Positions 1-7,282 of a stretch of DNA of 44,107 bases are shown here, one piece after another. The notes under the pieces were generated by a model, which was given only the letters and a program-made list of their open reading frames with translations, made no database searches and was not told the DNA's origin. The position numbers were made by a program, and so were the translations under genes. The first letter of the stretch is position 1; the number at the start of each line of letters is the position of its first letter. This stretch comes from Campylobacteraceae bacterium (lineage in GTDB: Bacteria; Campylobacterota; Campylobacteria; Campylobacterales; Campylobacteraceae): positions 1 to 44,107 of the forward strand of contig JAISGD010000025.1 of the NCBI GenBank assembly GCA_031263195.1. The letters run 5' to 3'.

Positions 1-225
1 ACTTATAACAATTTTGATATTCATACCAATAACATAAATCAACTCCTCTATCAAGGCAATGTGGGAACTTCAGTAGAAGCAAGCATAGACCATAGACTCT
101 TTAGTGAAGAGGGAAGGAAAGATGTAGCTAAAGATTTCTTTATTACGGGTAATGCTATAAAGTCTATTACCGATGCAATAGTCAAAGAGTCTCAAACTTA
201 TAGGAGACATAGACAGAAACTATAA
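1..225 (+). pseudogene. FhaB/CdiA-like exoprotein, C-terminal part upstream of a frameshift (5' end outside window)
   Basis: The first reading frame is open from base 1 to a TAA at 223-225 and encodes about 74 residues. It includes DIHTNNINQLLYQGNVGTSV and HRLFSEEGRKDVAKDFF, wording typical of the region before the toxin tip in filamentous-haemagglutinin-like two-partner-secretion proteins. The last residues before the stop are out of register. At 199-200 the sensible protein moves to the next frame, where it reads IGDIDRNYKLTQSAQD and joins the following gene. One extra T in 'acttata' explains this. Either the gene is a pseudogene here or the base is a sequencing error. The start and most of the protein lie outside the window. 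Confidence 0.72.
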
Positions 226-226
226 A

Positions 227-1252
227 TTGACTCAATCCGCTCAAGACGCTGTAAAAGAGAATCCAAAGTTATTTGAAGAGTACAATAATCCGAATACTCC
301 TATTGACAGAAAAAATGAGTTGGACGAACAGATAACAAATCTTATCATGACAGGAGCAGGATATTTGCCTGTAACTGTCTTTGGCATGAACAATGATATA
401 AAAGATGAAAGCGGAAACAGTTACCACGGCTACTATGACCCTGATACAAATACTATATTTTTAAATAACGGCTATGTTACGACTGCAGATAAAAGCATAT
501 ATGTATTGGGTCATGAGGCAGGTCATGCCATAGCAGACCAACAAGGCAAAGTATATGATACAAGGAAGTTAAGCGAAGAGAATGCCGATATAGTCGGAGA
601 CTATATTTTAAGAGCTTCAAACTTTGCTCTTTGGTATAACGGATATGACTCTTTAAGCACTACTTCTTATACAAATATCAACGATATAACTCAAACGATA
701 AATAGTAATAACTTACTCTTTGTAGGGATGGATAGGGGTAGAGGAGAAGGGCTTGTACCTCTTCTTATTGTTGCTGCCGGAGTTATATCGTTATCCGACT
801 ATGCAAATGCTCCGGGACCTAGTGATGAAATATATAGCGGACCAACGGAACTTATTGCACTATTTCCACTGGGAGCTGCTGCAGGAACTGCCAGTAAGGT
901 TGCAATAAAAGGCGCTGATGAGATAGTTGCCATAGGAGGAGGAACTGTTGTAAAAGCAGGCAAAGAAGTAGTAGTAGAAGCAATAGAGGCAGGTGCTAAG
1001 AGGGGGCTGGGGAAACTAACTGAAAAAACCCTTACTGCTCAAGAGCTTAAATCCATTCGCTCTTATGAAAAATTGATTGCCGAACATGAAAAGAAAATAA
1101 TAGATTTTAAAACAAATCCAACCATTCGTTCTGATATGGAAAATCTATCACCAGATATTATTAGGGCACAACAAGTAAAACGAATAGAACATTTAGAAAA
1201 AGAAATACAAACATTTAAAAACAATATCAACAAAATCAAAAGTACGATATGA
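227..1252 (+). CDS. C-terminal region of FhaB/CdiA-like polymorphic toxin exoprotein
   Basis: The frame is in fact open from 200 (IGDIDRNYKL...) and continues the upstream exoprotein after a one-base frameshift. TTG at 227 is only the first possible start, with no ribosome site. About residues 96-118 hold HEAGH followed 17-18 residues later by EE, a zincin-like metal site (H96, E97, H100, E117/E118). Residues ~170-220 (VPLLIVAAG, DYANAPGPSDEIYSGPTE) resemble the hydrophobic pretoxin segment of FHA-type toxins. The last ~75 residues are a charged helical domain (SIRSYEKLIAEHEKKI, RIEHLEKEIQTF) of the kind found at the variable tip of polymorphic toxins; I cannot name its activity. The stop overlaps the next gene by ATGA, the usual toxin-immunity arrangement. 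The exoprotein would be secreted through a TpsB/CdiB pore, which is not in this window. Confidence 0.8.
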   Translation: MTQSAQDAVKENPKLFEEYNNPNTPIDRKNELDEQITNLIMTGAGYLPVTVFGMNNDIKDESGNSYHGYYDPDTNTIFLNNGYVTTADKSIYVLGHEAGHAIADQQGKVYDTRKLSEENADIVGDYILRASNFALWYNGYDSLSTTSYTNINDITQTINSNNLLFVGMDRGRGEGLVPLLIVAAGVISLSDYANAPGPSDEIYSGPTELIALFPLGAAAGTASKVAIKGADEIVAIGGGTVVKAGKEVVVEAIEAGAKRGLGKLTEKTLTAQELKSIRSYEKLIAEHEKKIIDFKTNPTIRSDMENLSPDIIRAQQVKRIEHLEKEIQTFKNNINKIKSTI

Positions 1253-1677
1253 ATACTTTAATATTCAGTAAAGATAAAATAGAACTAATAATAACTCCTA
1301 TCAATAGTTTTATAAAATCCGATTTATTGCCCAAAAAACCTACAGTTTGTCTGATTGTTCTTGATAAGAATTTTGAAAAAGAGGAAATGATTAAAATGGT
1401 AAACACTGCAATTGATGCAGGGGCGATATTTTTTATGACATTTGGAGATTTTGCCGAGGAATTGCACGACTTTATTGATGAAATTATTGAATTTTCACAA
1501 AATAATTTAACCCATATTGTAACAACTTTTCATAAAAGTGAACAAATCGCTGATATTGCAAAATTTTTCATTTATTCAACATATTTTGAAAATAATGATT
1601 GTAGATATATGATGCTCTTTGATACGGATAGTTTTACAGTATGTGCTTTACAAAAAGAATTGTTGCTGATTTTATAA
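1249..1677 (+). CDS. Putative immunity protein for the upstream CdiA-type toxin tip
   Basis: 142 residues, starting in an ATGA overlap with the toxin stop, so the two are translationally coupled. The protein is soluble, acidic and has no signal peptide or membrane segment. It alternates hydrophobic strands (PTVCLIVLD, AGAIFFMTFGD) with amphipathic helices. The role as cognate cytoplasmic immunity protein is inferred from position, size and overlap; no catalytic motif is visible. It should be present wherever the same toxin tip occurs. Confidence 0.72.
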   Translation: MNTLIFSKDKIELIITPINSFIKSDLLPKKPTVCLIVLDKNFEKEEMIKMVNTAIDAGAIFFMTFGDFAEELHDFIDEIIEFSQNNLTHIVTTFHKSEQIADIAKFFIYSTYFENNDCRYMMLFDTDSFTVCALQKELLLIL

Positions 1678-1831
1678 TTCATTCGAAAGTAAAGCTTTAT
1701 CGGATGGAAGGAAGGCTTATTGGGATGCAAAAACAGGAACTATAGTAATTACTAATCCGAAAGATAAAGATGGCGGTACAGTATTTAAACCACAAAATGG
1801 GAAAAACTATTATGATAAAGAAATACATTAA
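1670..1831 (+). pseudogene. Truncated orphan toxin C-terminus (53 residues)
   Basis: After a TGA at 1667-1669 one frame is open for 53 codons and contains GRKAYWDAKTGTIVITNP and DGGTVFKPQNGKNYYD. The pattern GTIVI-NP-D-GGT-F-P-NGK-YYD is a recurrent ending of polymorphic toxin domains in CdiA and Rhs proteins. There is no start codon with a ribosome site, so this looks like the 3' stub of a displaced toxin module. Its TAA at 1829-1831 lies inside the next gene, which begins at 1812, as expected for a toxin-immunity pair. Family recognition is from the ending only. Confidence 0.55.
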
Positions 1832-2144
1832 TATAACATTACAAGATTGGAAAATAATTTGTTCCATTTTCGCTTACATCGGAGCAAATCCGAATGATTT
1901 TAAAGAATATAGTAGTATTAGAGATGAATTTGAAAAAGAGGTAGGAGAAATTAATTGGAGCAAAAAGAGTAATTCCAATATCTCTATATCTATATTTTAT
2001 AAGCTTGAAAAAATAGTTAAAAAAATTATGAATGAAAAGTGGAATGAATACTCTATAATAACACCTTTTTCACGAGAAGAGTTAAATTTGACATTTGTTA
2101 AAATGAGAAAGACTGTAGATAAAGCTCTTAAATATGCAAAATAG
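1812..2144 (+). CDS. Putative orphan immunity protein
   Basis: 110 residues if read from ATG 1812, which begins MIKKYINITLQDWK. An upstream in-frame start at 1770 is possible, but that DNA encodes the toxin stub in another frame, so 1812 is preferred. The product is small, highly charged and helical (EFEKEVGEINWSKKSN, KLEKIVKKIMNEKW), with no membrane segment. It overlaps the end of the truncated toxin stub by 20 bases, which marks it as the immunity partner of that lost toxin. No enzyme motif is seen. The protein family is not recognised. Confidence 0.62.
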   Translation: MIKKYINITLQDWKIICSIFAYIGANPNDFKEYSSIRDEFEKEVGEINWSKKSNSNISISIFYKLEKIVKKIMNEKWNEYSIITPFSREELNLTFVKMRKTVDKALKYAK

Positions 2145-2155
2145 AGCCAAACTGA

Positions 2156-2254
2156 AGATTGAAAACGGACGAAATTGCTATAAAAAACAATTCATTCAAA
2201 AAATCAATTTTTTATAAAACAGATAAAGCACAAGGAAGAAAACTCCCTCAATGA
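2156..2254 (+). pseudogene. Second truncated orphan toxin C-terminus (about 32 residues)
   Basis: Between two small genes, one frame is open from just after a TGA (2153-2155) to the TGA at 2252-2254. It reads LKTDEIAIKNNSFKKSIFY then KTDKAQGRKLPQ. Its stop overlaps the start of the next gene as ATGA (2251-2254), the same junction as in the first toxin pair. The basic, lysine-rich ending and the junction suggest the 3' tip of another toxin module left by recombination. The evidence is position and overlap only; the stub is too short for family assignment. Confidence 0.42.
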
Positions 2255-3087
2255 AAAAAAGAGATGCTGTTGATACTGCAAGAGATATACTTTTTAAAAT
2301 GGTTGAAGATAATATAGATATATTCAGAAAAAGTGAAGGTTATGAGGACCTTAACTCATCTTATTTTTCAGCTTTTAGTTATGATAGTATTTTGGGGTCT
2401 GCCAAGGAAGATTTGACACATATCAATAATATAATATCTATTTACAGAAAAGCCAAAGAGGGTAATGATAAAATATTATCAAATACTGCCATAGTAACAA
2501 TGGGAATGCGTGTAAGCTCTGCGAGTTATTCAATTTTCGATTTGTGGTTTTGTATCTCAAGAATGGATTTACTCCCTTTCTGGATAGAACCATCTGATGA
2601 ATATATAATACCTCAAGAATACTTTCAAGACTTAAAAGGTAAAGAGATAGCCAATAAAATATATAAAGATGTCTTTAACGGCGAGAATATATTCGATTAT
2701 ATACAATCAGAGCTTGCACAACTTTTTAAACAAACAAGACTGGAAATAAACATTATAAAAAATGATTCATCGGACTATAAAAGTGAAAATGAAATGAAAA
2801 GTATTTTATTGTCTTACAGGGGAGACGATAATATAGATGAATATATTAAAAAGAATTTTGAGACACTTATAAACTTTTCTGATATTTTCAACAGAGCCTC
2901 AGTCAATAATGACGCTTTATGTATGTGTATGGCTTTAGGATACATGAAAGATAGTTTGGAGGCTTTAGATAAAACCTTTTATCTACTTGAAGCTGATGTA
3001 TGCAGAATAAGATATTCTACAAAAAGATTAAAATATATTGATGATATTATTGAGCTTGAAAAATTACTTAAAATATATCACAAATGA
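2251..3087 (+). CDS. Putative orphan immunity protein, 278 residues
   Basis: Soluble helical protein of 278 residues beginning MKKRDAVDTARDILFKMVED. It starts in an ATGA overlap with a probable toxin stub and ends in a second ATGA overlap (3084-3087) with the next ORF. Middle segments such as RVSSASYSIFDLWFCISRM and the C-terminal stretch with LEALDKTFYLLEAD and IRYSTKRLKYIDDI are long helices. I recognise no family with confidence; the size is within the range of larger helical immunity proteins. Immunity function is inferred from the array context. Confidence 0.6.
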   Translation: MKKRDAVDTARDILFKMVEDNIDIFRKSEGYEDLNSSYFSAFSYDSILGSAKEDLTHINNIISIYRKAKEGNDKILSNTAIVTMGMRVSSASYSIFDLWFCISRMDLLPFWIEPSDEYIIPQEYFQDLKGKEIANKIYKDVFNGENIFDYIQSELAQLFKQTRLEINIIKNDSSDYKSENEMKSILLSYRGDDNIDEYIKKNFETLINFSDIFNRASVNNDALCMCMALGYMKDSLEALDKTFYLLEADVCRIRYSTKRLKYIDDIIELEKLLKIYHK

Positions 3088-3278
3088 AGTCTGTAATTTC
3101 AATTTTTATAACATCTTTACTTTTCTCAACCACATTATCTTTTGCCTCAATTCCATTTTTACACGCAAACTATTCAAACTCAAACATAAAAAAGGTCCCG
3201 CCTCTAAAACCACTACAAGAGAAATGTCTTACCATGAAGATACTGTCCAAAGCGAAATCAGCGCAGGTAATATCCTAA
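3084..3278 (+). CDS. Small ORF with signal peptide, probably truncated by recombination
   Basis: A 64-codon ORF translationally coupled to the preceding gene through ATGA. Its start is a convincing Sec signal peptide: MKSV, then the hydrophobic run ISIFITSLLFSTTLS, then FA-S as a likely cleavage site. From about base 3176 the DNA encodes, in another frame, a filamentous-haemagglutinin segment, so the tail of this ORF (PPLKPLQEKC...) is probably an out-of-frame artefact. I read it as the 5' end of a secreted protein cut off where an FhaB fragment was joined. Confidence 0.4.
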   Translation: MKSVISIFITSLLFSTTLSFASIPFLHANYSNSNIKKVPPLKPLQEKCLTMKILSKAKSAQVIS

Positions 3279-3403
3279 TCCAAAGCTCCGGTGATGTAAC
3301 TCTTGAAGCTGCCAAGCTAACCGCAAACTCCAACATCTATATGGACGCCAAAGAGAATATAAACGTTGTGGCAAAAACCAAAAAAGACGCAAAACTTTAC
3401 TGA
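3176..3403 (+). pseudogene. FhaB-like haemagglutinin repeat fragment
   Basis: One frame encodes about 75 residues including KKGPASKTTTREMSYHEDT, then SGDVTLEAAKLTANSNIYMD and ENINVVAKTKKDAKLY before TGA at 3401-3403. The alternation 'AGNILIQSSGDVTLEAAKLTANSNIYMDA' type strands is the beta-helix repeat of FHA exoproteins. The piece lacks a start, the secretion domain and a toxin tip. It is a leftover of a displaced exoprotein module closing the toxin-immunity array, immediately before core DNA (miaA). Confidence 0.65.
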
Positions 3404-3499
3404 AAACTATTTATGTGAGTTGATTTTTAATATTTTTACTTAAATGGTACTTTGAAATAAATATAAGTAGGGCAAAATGCTACAATACATCCAAGTTAT

Positions 3500-4402
3500 C
3501 TATCTGTACTTGCCAGCAAAGCTCAATATCTCTTCTCTCATCTCGTTAAGCGGTTTTTTTATGACAGGCTGCATAAATTGAGTTTTATTAAAAGTGCGCT
3601 GTCTTTTAGCAAGCTTTACTGTATTTTGGATGATTTTCTCTTCCATTTGAGAGAGTGAGCAAAGTCCGTCAAAATACTCTATCACCTCTTTTATACCGAT
3701 AGACTTCATGCAGTTTGGCTCTCTTGTATATTTTTTCTCCAGTCTTGCCACTTCGTCCACCAGTCCCATCTCTATCATTTTACGTGTTCGTACGGTGATT
3801 CTTTGGCGCAAAATATCTTTGTCGGTTTCTATCTCAAAGATCGGTAACTCCTGAATAATAGGCTCTTTTTTTGTACGTTTTAAAAATAGGCTCGGTATCT
3901 CACCTGTCTCATAATATATCTCATACCATTTTTCCATACGGTACATGTCGTTTTTTTCTACATTTTTGGCATATGCAGGGTCAAGATGCGTTATATTTTC
4001 ATATGCGCTTGAAATATCCCTCAGTACTCTGGTGACTTTTTTTTGATTTTCATCGTTTACAAGCGGTCTATCGCTAAGACCGGAGAGCAAAGCTTTTAGA
4101 TAAAAACTCGTCCCACCCACTATGATAAGCGGTACGTCTTTTTTTTTAGCATCCGCTGCCGCTTTTTGATAAAGGTCAAAAAAAATTGTCACATTAAAGC
4201 TTTCATTTGGCGCTATAACGTCTATGCCGTAATGTTTAATATTTGACATTTGCTCTTTCGACGGTTTAGCGGAAACTATATCTATCTCTCTATAAACCGA
4301 CAACGAATCCAGTGAGAGTATGACAGCTCCCATGTCTTTTGCAGCGTCAAGCGCCAAATCGCTCTTTCCGCATGCAGTGGTACCGATAAGCGCAAACTGC
4401 AT
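3500..4402 (-). CDS. miaA: tRNA dimethylallyltransferase MiaA
   Basis: 300 residues. The enzyme transfers dimethylallyl from DMAPP to N6 of A37 in tRNAs that read UNN codons. The N-terminus carries the P-loop GTTACGKS (residues 7-14; usually GPTASGKS) followed by the substrate motif SLDSLSVYREIDIVSAKPS. IVGGTSFYLKALL is the conserved helix before the tRNA-binding insertion. A C-terminal KRQRTF segment matches the family end. The length is typical. It is transcribed leftwards, divergently from mqnP, and marks the start of core chromosome after the exoprotein debris. Confidence 0.95.
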   Translation of the reverse strand: MQFALIGTTACGKSDLALDAAKDMGAVILSLDSLSVYREIDIVSAKPSKEQMSNIKHYGIDVIAPNESFNVTIFFDLYQKAAADAKKKDVPLIIVGGTSFYLKALLSGLSDRPLVNDENQKKVTRVLRDISSAYENITHLDPAYAKNVEKNDMYRMEKWYEIYYETGEIPSLFLKRTKKEPIIQELPIFEIETDKDILRQRITVRTRKMIEMGLVDEVARLEKKYTREPNCMKSIGIKEVIEYFDGLCSLSQMEEKIIQNTVKLAKRQRTFNKTQFMQPVIKKPLNEMREEILSFAGKYR

Positions 4403-4514
4403 AAAAAGCTCCTTATAGCCGTTTTTGTAATTATATCTATATTTTTTATCTAAATAAATTTAATTTTTTGGCAATTTGGTGTAAAATTTGGTAATTTAAA
4501 TAAAAGAGGCAAGA

Positions 4515-5399
4515 GTGCAGCGGATTTGGTCTATTTTGAAAGATATAAATGAGCTTATAGTTTTTAAACACTCCATTTTTGCCTTACCGTTTATATTTAT
4601 CGCGATGATAGTATCTTCATATGAAGTGAATCATTCGGCATGGTTTGGCTTTAAACTATTGGTATTGGGTATATTGTGTGCTGTTAGTGCAAGAAATTTC
4701 GCGATGGCGTTTAACCGTTTCGCTGATGACGACATAGACGCTCTGAACCCTCGAACGGTCAATCGCCCAAGCGTGGATGGCAGAATTGGCAGAGTCAATA
4801 TGATACTATTTATCCTTTTCAACGCCATTTTATTTGTTTTTGTCGCATGGCTTATCAATGAAATGGCTTTTATTGTGTCATTTCCGATATTAATAATACT
4901 TGCAAGTTACTCGTTTTTCAAGCGTTTTTCACCATTTGCTCATTTGGTGTTGGGACTGTCTTTGGGGCTCGCTCCTATAGCGGGAACTATAGCGGTATCG
5001 GGAAGTACACATATATGGTCATGGCTTTTGTGTTTGGGTGTTATGTTTTGGGCGGCAGGATTTGACCTTTTGTATTCGTTGCAAGATATTGAGTTTGATA
5101 AAGAGCACAAACTTTACTCTATCCCTTCGCGTTATGGAAAAGAAGCGGCATTAGCGGTATCGGCCGGATTTCATGTATTGGCGATTATCTTTTGGTTATT
5201 GTTTGTAGGCGACGCGTCTCTTGGTCTTGTGTCTTATATGGCGGTAATAGTGAGCGCGGTGATATTGTGCTGCGAACATTTGATAGTAAGGCGGGATTTT
5301 AAAAAGATAGATAGAGCGTTTTTCACGCTTAACGGTTATCTTGGCATAATGTTTTTTATTTTTGTGTTGACGGATATTGTTTTTATAATAAGGGGTTAA
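4515..5399 (+). CDS. mqnP: UbiA-family prenyltransferase, probable MqnP of menaquinone synthesis
   Basis: 294 residues and strongly hydrophobic, with eight or nine predicted membrane segments. Two aspartate-rich motifs bind the Mg-prenyl diphosphate: NRFADDDIDALNPRTVNRP (about residues 66-85) and DLLYSLQDIEFDKEH (about 186-200). In Campylobacterota this UbiA homologue is the prenyltransferase of the futalosine menaquinone route. Assignment to MqnP rather than 4-hydroxybenzoate polyprenyltransferase rests on that phylum knowledge, since no ubiquinone genes are here. The start is GTG at 4515, about 5 bases after an AGAGGC ribosome site. Confidence 0.9.
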   Translation: MQRIWSILKDINELIVFKHSIFALPFIFIAMIVSSYEVNHSAWFGFKLLVLGILCAVSARNFAMAFNRFADDDIDALNPRTVNRPSVDGRIGRVNMILFILFNAILFVFVAWLINEMAFIVSFPILIILASYSFFKRFSPFAHLVLGLSLGLAPIAGTIAVSGSTHIWSWLLCLGVMFWAAGFDLLYSLQDIEFDKEHKLYSIPSRYGKEAALAVSAGFHVLAIIFWLLFVGDASLGLVSYMAVIVSAVILCCEHLIVRRDFKKIDRAFFTLNGYLGIMFFIFVLTDIVFIIRG

Positions 5400-5400
5400 A

Positions 5401-5826
5401 ATGGACGGCGATATTTTGATGTTTATTGCTCTTTTGGCAGTAATGTTTCTGCTTGTTGTTTTTATTATTATACGTGATAAAAATGTGTTGTCCAGATTGT
5501 CTATCTTGGAAAAAGTCATAGAAGATTTAAATCAAGAAAACCATAAACTCAACAAAGTCGTTAAAAAGCAGAATTTGGATATTGACGGCGGTATACAAAA
5601 AATAGTGGAAGATGAGGTGCAAAACCGTGTTGTGCCGTTGAAACAATCACTGCAAGAGGTCAAAAAAATCACCGAAGAGTTTAGAGAGCAGCATAATGTG
5701 GGCGACTATGAAAAAAAAGTGATAGATCTTTATAAAGAGGGCAGTAGCGAGAGTACGATAGCACAGCTTTTAGGATTGAGCGTATCGCAGGTAGAGCTTA
5801 TATTGTCGCTGAATGATACACAATGA
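5401..5826 (+). CDS. Membrane-anchored coiled-coil protein with C-terminal helix-turn-helix
   Basis: 141 residues, starting one base after the mqnP stop. Residues ~5-25 are one membrane segment (MFIALLAVMFLLVVFIII). Residues ~35-100 form a charged coiled coil (EKVIEDLNQENHKLNKVVKK). The last 35 residues (VIDLYKEGSSESTIAQLLG then LSVSQVELIL) look like a sigma-region-4 or resolvase-type helix-turn-helix. The same architecture is conserved as a small protein in Campylobacterota. Its function is not known to me. It overlaps the next gene by four bases. Confidence 0.8.
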   Translation: MDGDILMFIALLAVMFLLVVFIIIRDKNVLSRLSILEKVIEDLNQENHKLNKVVKKQNLDIDGGIQKIVEDEVQNRVVPLKQSLQEVKKITEEFREQHNVGDYEKKVIDLYKEGSSESTIAQLLGLSVSQVELILSLNDTQ

Positions 5827-6536
5827 CAGTACACGAAAGCTGGCAGAATACGATAACTCTTGCATATAAGGCGTTGGACGCGCAGTATCGCGCTTTTCTG
5901 GAAGGTGGTATCGGGTATTTTCCAAATTTTGATAATTTTTTAAATGCCTTTAAAACTCTGCCGCGCAGCAAAACCAAATCTATACTTTTTGGTCAAGACC
6001 CGTATCCGAGAAGTCAAAGCGCGATAGGTTACGCTTTTATAGATGGTACCGTAAAAACACTCTTTTGTGATAAAGGGTTGTCTCGAGAGGTGAACCGTGC
6101 CACAAGTTTGAGAAATTTTATAAAAATGCTTCTGCTCTCCTCTAAACGACTTGAAATTGATGAGCTGACACAAGAGAGTATCGCGCGGCTTGATAAAAGT
6201 AAAATTATAAATTCAATATATGAATGGAAAAATAATTTCGAAAAAAACGGTGTTTTGTTACTGAACAGCGCACTTGTTTTTACGAAAAAAGAGGATGTTA
6301 AAAAACATGCCAAAGCGTTTAGTCCTTTTATACGTGTGTTTTTAAGTGAATTGGCGCGTGAAGATATAGAACTTATACTGCTTGGTTCAATCAGCAAAGA
6401 GATAGAGTCACTTTTACCGCCGTCTCATAATTTTCGTATTTTTCGCGCTTGCCATCCATACAATATCGAATTTATAACCGATAAAAAAGTGCTTGAGAGA
6501 TTTTCTAAAATGGATCTTTTGGAAAAATGTATTTAG
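5823..6536 (+). CDS. Divergent family-1-like uracil-DNA glycosylase
   Basis: 237 residues. Motif A reads LFGQDPYP (about residue 56), where canonical Ung has GQDPYH; the catalytic Asp is kept. GVLLLNSALVF matches the LLLNxxLT motif and RACHPYNIEF replaces the usual HPSPLS loop but keeps the His. The fold is therefore clearly uracil-DNA glycosylase, while the pocket residues differ, so substrate range may be altered. It overlaps its neighbours by 4 and 10 bases within a run of closely packed genes. A canonical ung elsewhere in the genome would make this a specialised paralogue. Confidence 0.8.
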   Translation: MTVHESWQNTITLAYKALDAQYRAFLEGGIGYFPNFDNFLNAFKTLPRSKTKSILFGQDPYPRSQSAIGYAFIDGTVKTLFCDKGLSREVNRATSLRNFIKMLLLSSKRLEIDELTQESIARLDKSKIINSIYEWKNNFEKNGVLLLNSALVFTKKEDVKKHAKAFSPFIRVFLSELAREDIELILLGSISKEIESLLPPSHNFRIFRACHPYNIEFITDKKVLERFSKMDLLEKCI

Positions 6537-7282
6537 TCGAAAGTTTTTTGAGTATTCAAGGCGAAGGAAAATATGCAGGTTATCCATCGCTATTTGTGCG
6601 TTTTGGCGGGTGTAATTTAAATTGCAAAGGGTTTGGGTGCGAGTTTACGTCACCACTTGACGGCTCAAAACTTGTTGGCTGCGATTCTCTTTATGCCGTA
6701 AATGAAAAACATTTTAAGTCCGAATGGGAGAGCTTCAATAACGCGCAAAAACTCTTTGAAAAGATTAGAATGCATATAAAAGATACGGCTTATCTGCCGC
6801 ATCTCGTCATCACAGGCGGAGAACCTTTGATACACTACAAAAATCCCGTCTTTTACGGCTTTTTGGAGTTGGTATTAAATCATGGTTTTGATGTATTTTT
6901 TGAGACAAATGCAACTATAGATATTGATTTTGATACATTCGTCTTGTATCAAAAAGCGAGTTTTGCGATGAGTGTGAAACTATCAAATTCGCTTGAAAGG
7001 TATGAGAAGCGTATTAAAAAAGAGGCTATACGACATATCGCTTCGTGCGCTAAAGAGGCATTTTTTAAATTTGTCATTGATAAAGATATGGTGAATGCTA
7101 AAGAGCAGATAGAAGAGATAACTCGGGGTATTGATGTACCTATTTTTTGTATGCCGCTTGGCGCGGATTGTTTGGAGCTTGAAAAAAATAGCCGTGCGGT
7201 AACCCTGTTTTGTCTAAAAAACGGTTACAATTACAGTGATAGAATACATATCCGTCTATGGGGCGACAAGAGAGGAGTTTAA
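6527..7282 (+). CDS. queE: 7-carboxy-7-deazaguanine synthase QueE (radical SAM)
   Basis: 251 residues. QueE contracts 6-carboxytetrahydropterin to the 7-deazaguanine core on the way to preQ0 and queuosine. The N-terminus VESFLSIQGEGKYAGYPSLF and the GGE motif VITGGEPL are diagnostic. The cluster cysteines are unusual: C29 and C33 (CNLNC) are followed by C38 and then C52 in GCDS, so the usual CX3CX2CD/S spacing is broken by an insertion. The gene overlaps the UDG-like gene by 10 bases and abuts queD, forming a queuosine pair. Confidence 0.92.
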   Translation: MYLVESFLSIQGEGKYAGYPSLFVRFGGCNLNCKGFGCEFTSPLDGSKLVGCDSLYAVNEKHFKSEWESFNNAQKLFEKIRMHIKDTAYLPHLVITGGEPLIHYKNPVFYGFLELVLNHGFDVFFETNATIDIDFDTFVLYQKASFAMSVKLSNSLERYEKRIKKEAIRHIASCAKEAFFKFVIDKDMVNAKEQIEEITRGIDVPIFCMPLGADCLELEKNSRAVTLFCLKNGYNYSDRIHIRLWGDKRGV

